DNA of 64,000 bases from Actinobacteria bacterium HGW-Actinobacteria-7 (GTDB lineage Bacteria; Actinomycetota; Coriobacteriia; Anaerosomatales; PHET01): positions 1-64,000 of the forward strand of contig PHET01000009.1 of the NCBI GenBank assembly GCA_002841275.1. The letters run 5' to 3'. Shown here one piece after another: positions 45,237 to 54,235 of this stretch. Position 1 is the first letter of the stretch. Each line of letters opens with the position of its first letter. A program made the position numbers and the translations under genes. The notes below the pieces were generated by a model. The model was not told where the DNA came from, did no database searches, and saw nothing but the letters and a program-made list of their open reading frames with translations.

Positions 45237-46011
45237 TCGTCGCCCTGCCAAGCAGACGCGCAGATTGACCTGGGACAAGCCCCACACCAAGGAGCTCTTT
45301 CGCCGGTATCGTCTTGAGGCCGACGAGGACGCGCGCGACGAGCTGATCACGATGTACCTCAACTTGGTGAAGTACCTTGCGAGCCGGTTCAGGAATCGCG
45401 GCGAACCCATCGATGACCTGATCCAGGTCGGCACCATCGGTCTCATTAAGGCTATCGATCGGTTCGACATCGAGCGCCAAGTGGAGTTCACCACGTACGC
45501 CACACCCACGATTGTCGGTGAGCTCAAGCGGTACTTCCGAGACAAGGGGTGGGCGATCAAGGTTCCTCGTCGCCTGCAGGAGCTGTCGTTCAAGGTGAAC
45601 CAAGCGGTGGACGCACTCACCCAGCGGCTTCAGCGTTCTCCGTCAATCGCCGAGATCGCTGAGTATCTTGAAGTGACAACGGAAGAAGTTCTTGAGGCGA
45701 TGGAAACCAGCGAAGCATACAACTTCGTATCGCTCGAGAACGATCGCAGCGGGGATGGCGCTGAGACATTCAGCATCTTGGAGTACGTGGGTAAAGACGA
45801 TGTGTTGATGCTCGCGGTCGACGACAGAACCACACTCCAGGCGGCTTTCAAAGAACTGAGTCCGCAAGAACAGCGGGTCATGTACCTTCGCTTCTTCCGA
45901 GGGCTCACGCAGACCGAGATCGCGCGGCAGCTCGATATTTCCCAGATGCAGGTGTCCCGACTGCTGCGAAGGACTCTGAGAATCCTGCGCGAGAATATCG
46001 TGAGGGACTAG
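45226..46011 (+). CDS. SigB/SigF/SigG-family RNA polymerase sigma factor
   Basis: A 261-residue group 3 sigma factor. Region 2 shows YLASRFRNRGEPIDDLIQVGTIGLIKAIDRF and FTTYATPTIVGELKRYFRD. Region 3 starts at IKVPRRLQEL. Region 4 has LSPQEQRVMYLRFFRGLTQTEIARQLDISQMQVSRLLRR. It belongs to the stress/sporulation type controlled by partner switching. GGAG precedes ATG 45226, inside the RsbW-like gene. Confidence 0.95.
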   Translation: MVYSRRPAKQTRRLTWDKPHTKELFRRYRLEADEDARDELITMYLNLVKYLASRFRNRGEPIDDLIQVGTIGLIKAIDRFDIERQVEFTTYATPTIVGELKRYFRDKGWAIKVPRRLQELSFKVNQAVDALTQRLQRSPSIAEIAEYLEVTTEEVLEAMETSEAYNFVSLENDRSGDGAETFSILEYVGKDDVLMLAVDDRTTLQAAFKELSPQEQRVMYLRFFRGLTQTEIARQLDISQMQVSRLLRRTLRILRENIVRD

Positions 46012-47220
46012 ATGATGAACACTCCCGAATCGCGGCTCATGCGTTGGCGCACGACGGCCAACGCAGCGTGGGCGATCATTGGCGTGCTGCTGCTTGTGAG
46101 CGCAGCCGGCCTGCTGATCGGGCGGATATCCAGTGCGCTGGCCCCTTTCGTGTTGGCGTTCGTCGTGGTCTTTCTCATGCAGGGTGCGGTGGCGTGGCTT
46201 GAGAAGCGACACATGCCACGTACGCAAGCCGTAGCAGCGTGCTTCCTGCTGGGCTTTGTGGTGCTGACGATTGTGGGCGTAGTGCTCGTGCCGATCGTCG
46301 GTCGTCAGCTTGCAGAGTTCGCTTCGGCGGTTCCGGGATACCTGACCAAAGGCGAAGCGGTCATTCAGCAGATGCAGACGCAGTACAACAACGTGGTGAT
46401 TCCCGACTGGGTCAGGGAAGTTGCGACTTCGGTTGCGCAGTCGTTCTCGCAGGTCTTGGTGCGGCTCGGAAACGGCATCGCTTCGGGGATTGTCGGTGCG
46501 GGATCCGGCATTGCTGCCGTGGTGTTCGACCTGTTTCTCGGATCGGTCATCGCATTCTGGGTGCTCAAGGACTTGCCCAAGATCCGTGAGGAACTGATCA
46601 CTCTCGCTGGCGAGAAGTACGAGGCGGATCTTGAGAACCTGGTGTCCACGGTCGTCCGTGTCGTAGGGGGTTACCTCAACGGGCAGACCGTGGCTTCTGT
46701 GGTCACAGGGACGCTTGCGGGCATCGGGCTGGCCATTCTGCACGTGCCCTTCGCACTTGTTCTTGGAATCATCACGCTCGTCTTGAACTACGTGCCCTAT
46801 GTGGGCCCGCTTGTCTCCGGGCTGATCGCTGCAGTGGTGGCCGGGCTTATGGTAAGTCCACTTGCCGCGCTTCTGGCAATCGTCATCGTAGTTGCAGCCC
46901 AGCAGCTCACTGACCTGTTCGTGACTCCGCGGGTCATGGCCGAGCAGGTCGACCTGCATCCGACCCTCGTGATATTCTCGCTCCTCGTTGGCGGCACGCT
47001 GTTCGGGTTCTGGGGCATGATATTCGCCATTCCAGTGGCTGCTACCGGTAAAGGTCTGTTCGTGTACTACTGGGAGAGGCGCACGCAGCGCACGCTGGGT
47101 TCGCACGATGGCGCGCTCTTTCGTGTGTGCCCCGAGGTGGGCACGGAGCATGTTCACGCTGAAGCGAAAGCCGATACGGTTTCGGAGTCGGATGAACCCA
47201 CTGGGAAGGTGAGCGAGTAA
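46012..47220 (+). CDS. AI-2E family transporter
   Basis: A 402-residue membrane protein of the AI-2E/PerM/YdiK family, with about eight spans. The family core LNYVPYVGPLVSG, QQLTDLFVTPRVMAEQVDLHP and GGTLFGFWGMIFAIPVAA is complete. The C-terminal 45 residues form an acidic tail. Members move diverse substrates (autoinducer-2, Na+/H+), so specificity is unknown. ATG 46012 follows directly on the sigma stop; ATG 46015 is equally possible. alaS starts on the next base after its stop. Confidence 0.9.
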   Translation: MMNTPESRLMRWRTTANAAWAIIGVLLLVSAAGLLIGRISSALAPFVLAFVVVFLMQGAVAWLEKRHMPRTQAVAACFLLGFVVLTIVGVVLVPIVGRQLAEFASAVPGYLTKGEAVIQQMQTQYNNVVIPDWVREVATSVAQSFSQVLVRLGNGIASGIVGAGSGIAAVVFDLFLGSVIAFWVLKDLPKIREELITLAGEKYEADLENLVSTVVRVVGGYLNGQTVASVVTGTLAGIGLAILHVPFALVLGIITLVLNYVPYVGPLVSGLIAAVVAGLMVSPLAALLAIVIVVAAQQLTDLFVTPRVMAEQVDLHPTLVIFSLLVGGTLFGFWGMIFAIPVAATGKGLFVYYWERRTQRTLGSHDGALFRVCPEVGTEHVHAEAKADTVSESDEPTGKVSE

Positions 47221-49851
47221 GTGAACTCCGCTGAGATCCGTGAGAGTTTCCTGACATTCTTTGAAAGCAAGGGATGTCGTCGGTGGCCGAGCTCGTCGCT
47301 GATACCTGACGATCCATCGCTGCTGTTGACGACCGCTGGCATGGTGCAGTTCAAGCCGGTGTTCCTCGGTTTTCAGGATCTCGGATTCACACGCGCCACG
47401 ACCGTGCAGAAGTGCGTCAGGACGACCGACATCGACATCATCGGCACGACCGGCCGTCATCACAGCTTCTTCGAGATGCTGGGCAATTTCAGTTTTGGTG
47501 ACTATTTCAAGCGCGAAGCGATCCGTTGGTCATGGGAGTATTCAGCTGATGTGCTCGGTCTCGATATGAATCGAGTGTGGGCATCGATCTACGAGGACGA
47601 CGACGAGTCGGAGACGCTCTGGCTTGAGGAGTCCGGCGTGCCGCTGGAGCGGATCGTGCGGATGGGCGCGAAGGACAACTTCTGGTCTGCCGGCCCCACA
47701 GGGCCGTGCGGTCCGTGTTCGGAGCTCTACTACGATCAAGGTGCCGAAGTCGGTTGCGGTTCTGCCGACTGCGCCCCCGGTTGTGACTGCGACAGGTTCC
47801 TCGAGTACTGGAACCTGGTCTTTATGCAGTACGACCGCCAGGAGGATGGCACGCTGATGCCTCTACCGAAGCAGAACATCGACACAGGGATGGGTCTCGA
47901 ACGTATCGCGGCTATTCTGCAGGGTGTGCACTCGAACTATGAGACCGATGTCTTGCGTGGACTCATGGCCTTGGCCGAGCAAATCACGGGCGTCGAATAC
48001 GGGCACGGTGGGCGAGATGACACGTCACTTCGCATCATCGCCGATCACGCGCGTGCAGTGACGTTCATGATCGCGGACGGCATTCTGCCCTCGAATGAAG
48101 GCCGCGGATACGTCCTGCGCCGCTTGTTGCGACGTGCTGTTCGTCACGGCAGACTGCTTGGCGTCGATGACGTCTTCTTCATCCGTCTAGTGGCCGATGT
48201 CATCGAGCGCATGGGCGCCGCGTACCCCGAGATCGTCAGTCACAGGGACCTGATCGACCGGATCGTACGCAGTGAGGAAGATCGTTTCGGCGCCACCTTG
48301 AAGACGGGCGTCTCGTTCCTGGACGCCGAGCTTGCCGCTTTGGCTGCGAGCGGCTCCTCCCAGCTCGATGGACAGATTGCATTCACACTCCATGATACCT
48401 ATGGATTCCCATTCGAACTGACCGCAGAGATCGCGGCCGAGAAGGGGCTGACCGTCGACGAAGCGTCCTTCAAAGCAGAGATGGAACTCCAGCGGAAGCG
48501 TGCGCGCTCGCACGTGAAGGACGATTCGTGGAAGACCTACGGTGGCACCTACTCGGAGATGGCGAAGCGTGTCCCGCCCACCGACTTTGTCGGGTACGAG
48601 TTTGACGAGGCGGACGCCACGGTACTCGGTCTTGTTGCCGACGGTCGACCGATTGAATTGGGCACCAAGGGCATGAAGGTTGAGGTCGTCTTGGACCGCA
48701 CCCCGTTCTACGGCGAACAGGGCGGCCAGGTGGGCGACACGGGATTCCTCTATACCGATTCCGGCGCTCGAATCCGAATCGACAACACGCTGATTCCCGA
48801 GGCCGGGCTCTACGCTCACACGGGAGAGATCGAGGAAGGTACCCTTGGCGCCGGCGAGGCTGTGCACGGCGCCATCGACGTGATGCGGCGCGAAAGGATA
48901 AGGCGCAACCACACGGCGACCCACCTGTTGCACTGGGCGCTTCGGCTGGTCTTGGGTGAGCATGCGACACAGGCGGGCTCGATGGTGTCACCCGATAGGC
49001 TGAGGTTCGACTTCACCCATTTCGAGGGCATGAGCCAGGCCCAGATCGACAAGGTTGAGCGTCTGGTCAACGCGAAGGTGTTTGAGAATCATCCCGTTCG
49101 CGCCTACGAGACGTCGCTGGCTTCGGCGCGAGAAGCGGGGGTCACCGCACTCTTTGGTGAGAAGTACCACGACTTCGTTCGGGTGCTTGAGGTCGGAAAC
49201 TTCAGCAAGGAACTGTGTGGTGGCACGCACATCTCATCGACAACGGAGATCGGGTTCATCAAGATCACGTCAGAAAGCTCTGTGGGTGCGAGCCTGCGAC
49301 GCATCGAGGCTGTCACCAGCGGTGATGCGTATGCATACGTTCGCGGTGAAGAGGACGAATTGTCACAGGCAGCAGCCGCGCTCAAGGTCTCCGCGCGCGA
49401 TGTGGCCGAGAAGGCTGCGGCCTTGGTCAAGCGCGCCAAGGAACTCGAGGCCGGAGCATCCAAGATCAAGGCCGCCGTTTCGGATGACGTGCTCGAGTCA
49501 ATGATGGCCACATCGATCGATGTCGGCGGGTATCGCGTTGTCGTGGCGCGCGTTGCAGAGGTTCAAGCGCAAGGCCTGCGGGGCGTATGGGACATTCTTC
49601 GAGAGCGGGGAGCCGACGCAGCGGTTCTGATTGCGACTGATCCACAGACCGCGAAAGCTGTATTCCTTGCAGCTGGATGTGATTCAGCAGTGGGCGCAGG
49701 CTTCAATGCGGGCGCTGTCGTTCGTGCGATGGCCGAGGCGGTCGGTGGTCGTGGTGGGGGAAAGCCGGCGATGGCGCAAGGCGGAGCCGACGATGGTTCA
49801 CGAATCGATCAAGCGGTTGACGCCGCTCGCACGGCTCTCGGCGTCGGATAG
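47221..49851 (+). CDS. alaS: Alanyl-tRNA synthetase
   Basis: Charges tRNA-Ala and edits mis-charged Ser/Gly. The 876-residue enzyme has motif 2 near TTDIDIIGTTGRHHSFFEML, the GPTGPCGPCSE catalytic stretch, the editing domain with RNHTATHLLHWAL (H564, H568) and C666-GGTH670, the coiled region and the C-terminal DHHA1 domain with GGRGGGKPAMAQGG. GTG 47221 abuts the previous stop. yqgF follows, as in many bacteria. Confidence 0.97.
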   Translation: MNSAEIRESFLTFFESKGCRRWPSSSLIPDDPSLLLTTAGMVQFKPVFLGFQDLGFTRATTVQKCVRTTDIDIIGTTGRHHSFFEMLGNFSFGDYFKREAIRWSWEYSADVLGLDMNRVWASIYEDDDESETLWLEESGVPLERIVRMGAKDNFWSAGPTGPCGPCSELYYDQGAEVGCGSADCAPGCDCDRFLEYWNLVFMQYDRQEDGTLMPLPKQNIDTGMGLERIAAILQGVHSNYETDVLRGLMALAEQITGVEYGHGGRDDTSLRIIADHARAVTFMIADGILPSNEGRGYVLRRLLRRAVRHGRLLGVDDVFFIRLVADVIERMGAAYPEIVSHRDLIDRIVRSEEDRFGATLKTGVSFLDAELAALAASGSSQLDGQIAFTLHDTYGFPFELTAEIAAEKGLTVDEASFKAEMELQRKRARSHVKDDSWKTYGGTYSEMAKRVPPTDFVGYEFDEADATVLGLVADGRPIELGTKGMKVEVVLDRTPFYGEQGGQVGDTGFLYTDSGARIRIDNTLIPEAGLYAHTGEIEEGTLGAGEAVHGAIDVMRRERIRRNHTATHLLHWALRLVLGEHATQAGSMVSPDRLRFDFTHFEGMSQAQIDKVERLVNAKVFENHPVRAYETSLASAREAGVTALFGEKYHDFVRVLEVGNFSKELCGGTHISSTTEIGFIKITSESSVGASLRRIEAVTSGDAYAYVRGEEDELSQAAAALKVSARDVAEKAAALVKRAKELEAGASKIKAAVSDDVLESMMATSIDVGGYRVVVARVAEVQAQGLRGVWDILRERGADAAVLIATDPQTAKAVFLAAGCDSAVGAGFNAGAVVRAMAEAVGGRGGGKPAMAQGGADDGSRIDQAVDAARTALGVG

Positions 49852-49862
49852 CGCTGCACCCG

Positions 49863-50312
49863 GTGAGGGTTATCGGTCTCGATATCGGTGAGAAGCGAAT
49901 CGGTGTGGCGGTGTCCGACCCGTCGCAGACCGTCGCATCGCCTCTTGTGGTCTTGGATGCCGCACGCGTTCGGGGTGACGCGCGGGAACTGCTGCGCTTG
50001 GTCGAGGACTATGAGGCGGGCTGTATCGTCGTGGGGCTGCCGCTCTCACTCGACGGAACTGAGGGGCCTCAAGCCACTCATGTGAGGGTGGTGGCGGCTC
50101 GCCTCGCCTCAGTGATACCGATTCCCTTCGAGTACTTCGATGAGCGACACTCCTCATCGCAGGCCAGGCGAGCCCTCACTTTGGGTGGAGTCTCCGAACG
50201 GCGGCAGCGTGGGGCGGTTGACAGTGTGGCTGCAGCGCTGTTCCTTCAGAACTATCTTGACTCGCGTCGACCTCCCGGAGAAGGAGTGACCGATGATGCC
50301 GGTGTTGTCTAG
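49863..50312 (+). CDS. yqgF: Putative pre-16S rRNA nuclease YqgF/RuvX
   Basis: A 149-residue RNase H-fold protein that matures the 16S rRNA 5' end. It begins RVIGLDIGEKRIGVAVSDP, followed by VVGLPLSLDGTEGPQA, FEYFDERHSSSQA and DSVAAALFLQNYL, covering all conserved acidic positions. GTG 49863 has only a weak ribosome site, 11 bp past alaS. The usual next gene, mltG, is not here; an ABC operon follows instead. Confidence 0.93.
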   Translation: MRVIGLDIGEKRIGVAVSDPSQTVASPLVVLDAARVRGDARELLRLVEDYEAGCIVVGLPLSLDGTEGPQATHVRVVAARLASVIPIPFEYFDERHSSSQARRALTLGGVSERRQRGAVDSVAAALFLQNYLDSRRPPGEGVTDDAGVV

Positions 50313-50426
50313 TCCTCAGAGTGAATACCGATACTATGGGGAAGGGCCCGGACGGCATGCGGGTGACTCGACCGGCCGTCCGCGTACGTGTGCTGTTCCG
50401 CCGCGTTCCATGGAGGTGCAAGGGCA

Positions 50427-51392
50427 GTGAGTGCGTCTCAACCTGTGGTGACGCCACAAACCCCGGCCATCGTGATCGAACACGCCCGTAAGGGCTACGG
50501 ATCCGCCGCAGTCGGTCGCAAGGACGCGGTCTCCGATGTGTCCATCACTGTTTCGCGTGGTGCAATTCACGGGCTGCTCGGACCCAACGGTGCGGGAAAG
50601 ACAACCACACTGAAGATGCTCCTTGGTCTCGTCCGCCCGACCAGTGGCCGTTTCGAGATCCTGGGCAGGCCCGCATCTGCGGCGGGCACCCGATCCAAGT
50701 TGGGATTCCTCCCTGAGCAACCGTATTTTCCGACACAGTTGCAGGCCGCCGAGGCGCTCAGGCTCTACGGGCAACTTGCAGGACTGACGAAGAGCATGAT
50801 TGCCGAGCAGACCCCGCTGTTGCTCGAGAAAGTGGGGCTCGAGGGTAAGGAAACTCAGTCTCTGTCGCGCTTCTCTCGCGGGATGCTGCAGCGGCTCGGT
50901 CTGGCTCAAGCGCTCCTGGGTTCCCCGGAGGTTGTGGTCCTCGATGAGCCTGCATCCGGGCTGGATCCGGTTGGGCAGAGGGACATTCGCAACCTGATGC
51001 TTGAGCTGCGCACGCAAGGCACAAGCATCCTGCTTTCATCTCATCAGCTTTCTGAGATAGAGGCCGTCTGCGACGAGGTGACCATCCTCAACCGCGGCAT
51101 GGTGGCAGCTGTGGGCCATATCGACGACCTGCTCAATGTTGAAGGGCAGGCGTCGATACGTGCTCGCGGTGGGAATGAGCTGCCGGCGGGTGTACGGCCC
51201 TATGTCACCCAGACAGCTGTCAGTGGTGGCGTATGGGTCTTATCGGTGGCGAAGTCGGATGTTCGCGGGGTGGTTGACGCGTTTGACGATGCCGGCTGGA
51301 CGCTCGACTCGGTAACACCCAAGCGAGATAGCCTTGAGGACTACTTCACGCGGCTCCTTGAGACGCCTGAGGCGGGGGGAGTCATTCAGTGA
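50427..51392 (+). CDS. ABC transporter ATP-binding protein
   Basis: A 321-residue ATPase subunit. Walker A is GPNGAGKTT, the signature is the variant SRFSRGMLQR, Walker B VVVLDEPASGLDP, and the switch histidine is in SSHQLSE. The C-terminal 90 residues are the extra domain typical of export/ABC-2-type drug or peptide transporters. GTG 50427 follows GGAGG; an open frame runs back to 50388 but is not family-like. It is the first gene of a three-gene overlapping operon with a permease and a TPR-like membrane protein. Confidence 0.92.
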   Translation: MSASQPVVTPQTPAIVIEHARKGYGSAAVGRKDAVSDVSITVSRGAIHGLLGPNGAGKTTTLKMLLGLVRPTSGRFEILGRPASAAGTRSKLGFLPEQPYFPTQLQAAEALRLYGQLAGLTKSMIAEQTPLLLEKVGLEGKETQSLSRFSRGMLQRLGLAQALLGSPEVVVLDEPASGLDPVGQRDIRNLMLELRTQGTSILLSSHQLSEIEAVCDEVTILNRGMVAAVGHIDDLLNVEGQASIRARGGNELPAGVRPYVTQTAVSGGVWVLSVAKSDVRGVVDAFDDAGWTLDSVTPKRDSLEDYFTRLLETPEAGGVIQ

Positions 51393-52120
51393 ACAAGGTC
51401 CTTGCCATCGGTTCCGCCGTCGTTGCCGATGCGATACGCCGCAAGGTCGTGTGGGTGGTCGTGGTCTTCGCGGCTCTTCTGGCGTTCGCGATTCCGACTC
51501 TGCCGAGTTATGGAGTCGGGGTGGTCGAGGGTGTGTACAAAGAGGTCGTCATCGCGCTCATGTTCGCCGCGGCGTTCGTCGTGACGCTCGCCCTAGCGGC
51601 CACCAGGATCCCTTCAGAAGTTGAACGACGAACGGTCTTCAACGTACTTTCGAGAGACGTTCGTCGTTGGCAGTACCTGCTGGGCACTTGGTTCGGCATC
51701 GTTGTGGTTTCGGGTGCGGCGCTAGTGGCGCTGACGGCAATCTCGGTCGCTGCCGCTGCCGTCGTCTACCATGCCGCCCTCATAGAGCTCTTTGCCGCGA
51801 CGTTCGCGGTCTGGCTTGAGATGGGAGTGATCTCCGCCTTTGCCATCATGATGTCAACGCGCATGGGGAGTGTGACATCGATCGTGGGTGCGACCGCATT
51901 CGCATTCATCGGCCATTCGCTCGGCTCTCTCTTCGCAGGGGCCTCAGGGGTTCCCCGATGGTACGTGCCGTCCCTTGACGTGTTCAACGTGATCGACCCT
52001 GTCGCTTACGGGACGGGCTACGGCATCGGGTACGCGCTTGGTATGGTGGGTGCGTTCCTTGCTTGGTCGGCGCTGCTGATGCTGATTGCGACGGTCATGT
52101 TTGAAGGCCGTGATCTGTGA
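51389..52120 (+). CDS. ABC-2-type permease
   Basis: A 243-residue integral membrane protein with about six spans, and the ERRTVFNVLSRDVRRWQYLLG segment typical of ABC-2 permeases related to NosY/GldF types. GTG 51389 overlaps the ATPase stop by 4 nt. It should pair with the upstream ATPase. The exported substrate is unknown. Confidence 0.87.
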   Translation: MNKVLAIGSAVVADAIRRKVVWVVVVFAALLAFAIPTLPSYGVGVVEGVYKEVVIALMFAAAFVVTLALAATRIPSEVERRTVFNVLSRDVRRWQYLLGTWFGIVVVSGAALVALTAISVAAAAVVYHAALIELFAATFAVWLEMGVISAFAIMMSTRMGSVTSIVGATAFAFIGHSLGSLFAGASGVPRWYVPSLDVFNVIDPVAYGTGYGIGYALGMVGAFLAWSALLMLIATVMFEGRDL

Positions 52121-52791
52121 TGTTTGCCCTCGACGCCCGACTGAGGACGGCCCTGATCGCGTTCGCGCTGATCCTCTGTCTGTTGGGTGCGCAGGCAGTT
52201 GCCTTCAGCGTGGCGCCCGCTGCTCGGAAGTCAGCGGGAGAGAGTCTCGGCAGTGCGGGTTTCGCCTATCTTGGGGGGCTTCGTACGTTCGCTGCCGCGG
52301 TGATATGGAACGGGATCGACTCACAGCATGATTACTACTTCAGCGGCGTTTCTCTGACCAAGCAGACGTTCATGGTTCCCAAGATGCGATTGGTCACCCT
52401 GCTCGATCCCACATTCACCGAGGCGTACTACATCATGTCGTATATCGTGTACACGAGATCCGGCCCGGCGCAGGGAATCGAGGCGGCGCGCGAGGGCCTC
52501 ACCGCCAATCCGGACTCGGGAATCCTACGGGCGAACCTCGCACAGTTGCTGTTTCTGCACGACAAACAGCGCAATCGTGCGGAAATCGTGCGTCTGGCGA
52601 AGTCGGCGGTCGCATCAGACTCCCAGTGGCATGGCGTGGAAGAGAGATTCGAGGGCTACGCTACTTCGATGCAGCTACTTCGCGACGAAGGGGAGGTCCA
52701 GCTGGCGCGCGAGATCGCAAAGCAGCTCGACACGTGGAACGCAGCCGGTATCGGCGTTGGCAGTCAGAACCAGAATGGCAATGGGAAGTAG
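52117..52791 (+). CDS. Membrane-anchored TPR-like protein
   Basis: A 224-residue protein with one N-terminal span (about 9-30). The outside part is helical and TPR-like (LLDPTFTEAYYIMSYIVYTR, AREGLTANPDSGILRANLAQL). GTG 52117 overlaps the permease stop by 4 nt; ATG 52120 is the alternative. As the third gene of the ABC operon it may recruit the transported molecule or organise the complex (inference). No specific family recognised. Confidence 0.78.
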   Translation: MMFALDARLRTALIAFALILCLLGAQAVAFSVAPAARKSAGESLGSAGFAYLGGLRTFAAAVIWNGIDSQHDYYFSGVSLTKQTFMVPKMRLVTLLDPTFTEAYYIMSYIVYTRSGPAQGIEAAREGLTANPDSGILRANLAQLLFLHDKQRNRAEIVRLAKSAVASDSQWHGVEERFEGYATSMQLLRDEGEVQLAREIAKQLDTWNAAGIGVGSQNQNGNGK

Positions 52792-52802
52792 GACCGTGAG
52801 CC

Positions 52803-53291
52803 GTGCTTTCACCAGATAGCTACCTGAAGTCGGTACACGACATCGATCTCACTGAACTGAGATCGGTCGGTATCGACACAATGCTGGTCGATCTCGACAA
52901 CACCATCTTGCCCCGAGACACCAATGAGGTGCCTGACGATCTACGCGAATGGTCTGCGCGACTGGCACAAGAGGGGTTCAGGGTGTGTCTCGTCTCGAAC
53001 AACTGGCACGAGCGCGTGCAGTCGGTCGCTCAGGAGCTTGGCTTCGACCTGGTGGCCAAAGCGGTCAAGCCGCTGCCGTTCGCCTTCGTCCTTGCCCTCA
53101 GGAAGGTCGGTGCACGAAGGGGGTCTGCGGTGGTCGTGGGCGACCAGCTGTTCACTGACGTACTCGGAGGCAAGCTCATGGGGATGAGAACCATACTCGT
53201 TGCACCCCTGTCAGAGTCTGACCTTCCGCACACTCTGCTGCTGCGCCGACTGGAGCGACTGCTATTGGCGGGAAGACAGCCGCTGCCCTAG
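52803..53291 (+). CDS. YqeG-type HAD phosphatase
   Basis: A 162-residue HAD IIIA phosphatase. The nucleophile motif is DLDNTIL (with DxDN in place of DxDGT), motif II is VSNNW, the lysine is in KAVKPLPFAF, and motif III is VVGDQLFTDVLGG. B. subtilis YqeG and mitochondrial PTPMT1-like GEP4 relatives act on phosphatidylglycerophosphate, so a role in phosphatidylglycerol synthesis is plausible. YqeG and aroE are neighbours in many Gram-positives. GTG 52803 start. Confidence 0.9.
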   Translation: MLSPDSYLKSVHDIDLTELRSVGIDTMLVDLDNTILPRDTNEVPDDLREWSARLAQEGFRVCLVSNNWHERVQSVAQELGFDLVAKAVKPLPFAFVLALRKVGARRGSAVVVGDQLFTDVLGGKLMGMRTILVAPLSESDLPHTLLLRRLERLLLAGRQPLP

Positions 53292-53337
53292 ACTCGACAC
53301 GCAAGGCATAGGATGCCTTCCAAGGGAGACTCGCACG

Positions 53338-54225
53338 ATGATCTCGATTGACGGAGCAACCAAGCTGGCGGGGGTCATCGGCAATCCGATTGGCCACACG
53401 CTGTCCCCGGCCATGCACAACGCGGCATACGAGACCCTTGGGCTGAACTGGGTGTACGTGCCGCTCCTGATCAAGGACGAGATCGGACTGAGGCGGTTTG
53501 CCGCGGCAGCCGCAGGCATGTCCTTCGTGGGCTTCAACATCACCATGCCATTCAAGCAGGGCGTTTTGGAGCTCTGTGACGAGGTCGCGATGGCCGCCAC
53601 GATGGCGGGAGCCGTCAACACGGTCCACTGCGTCGACGGACGACTGCTCGGCTACAACACCGACGGCCGCGGGCTTGTTGAGTCCTTGGAAAGCGAAGCG
53701 AACTTCGATGTGGCCGGCAAGAGGGTCGTCATCTTGGGTGCGGGGGGTGCGGCGGGCTCTGCGCTGGTGTCCTTTGTGCTGTCGCGCGCCGCTGAAGTGG
53801 TTGTACTCAGCAGAGACCCTGACGCAGCCGAGATCCTGGTCGACCGCGTGCGGCCACACCTGAACGATTCGAGAGCCGAGGCGTCATCTCTTGCGGATGC
53901 CGAGCAGCATGTGGGCAACGCCGAGCTGATAGTCAATGCCACATCGCTCGGCATGCGGTCAGGTGATCCGAGCCCCGTCGATGCAAGTTGGTTGCACGAG
54001 GGGCAAGTCGTCTACGACATGGTGTACGGAAGACGTGAGTCGACGACGCTTCTCACTGATGCGCGGGCGGCAGGTGCCCGTGGCTTTGACGGCCTGGGGA
54101 TGCTTGTGGCACAAGGTGCTACCGCGATCGACATCTGGAACGGCGATGACCAGCTTCGTACCCCACGAGATGTGATGAGGCAGGCGGCTGAGGAACAACT
54201 GGCCACACGCGGGGTTGTCGAATGA
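53338..54225 (+). CDS. aroE: Shikimate dehydrogenase
   Basis: Reduces 3-dehydroshikimate with NADPH in aromatic amino acid synthesis. The 295-residue protein has GNPIGHTLSPAMHN, the catalytic lysine and Asn in NITMPFKQ and GAVNTVH, GYNTDGRG, the nucleotide loop GAGGAAGSA, NATSLGM, and DMVYGR. ATG 53338 follows AAGGGAG; an in-frame opening to 53200 overlaps the upstream phosphatase gene. The pilB-like gene starts 11 bp after. Confidence 0.96.
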   Translation: MISIDGATKLAGVIGNPIGHTLSPAMHNAAYETLGLNWVYVPLLIKDEIGLRRFAAAAAGMSFVGFNITMPFKQGVLELCDEVAMAATMAGAVNTVHCVDGRLLGYNTDGRGLVESLESEANFDVAGKRVVILGAGGAAGSALVSFVLSRAAEVVVLSRDPDAAEILVDRVRPHLNDSRAEASSLADAEQHVGNAELIVNATSLGMRSGDPSPVDASWLHEGQVVYDMVYGRRESTTLLTDARAAGARGFDGLGMLVAQGATAIDIWNGDDQLRTPRDVMRQAAEEQLATRGVVE

Positions 54226-54235
54226 GGAAGAGCAG

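Noticed and set aside
45643-47463. A 606-codon open frame on the minus strand
   Set aside because: It lies opposite the sigma, AI-2E transporter and alaS genes, is rich in His/Arg/Gln, and is a codon-bias shadow of those conserved genes.
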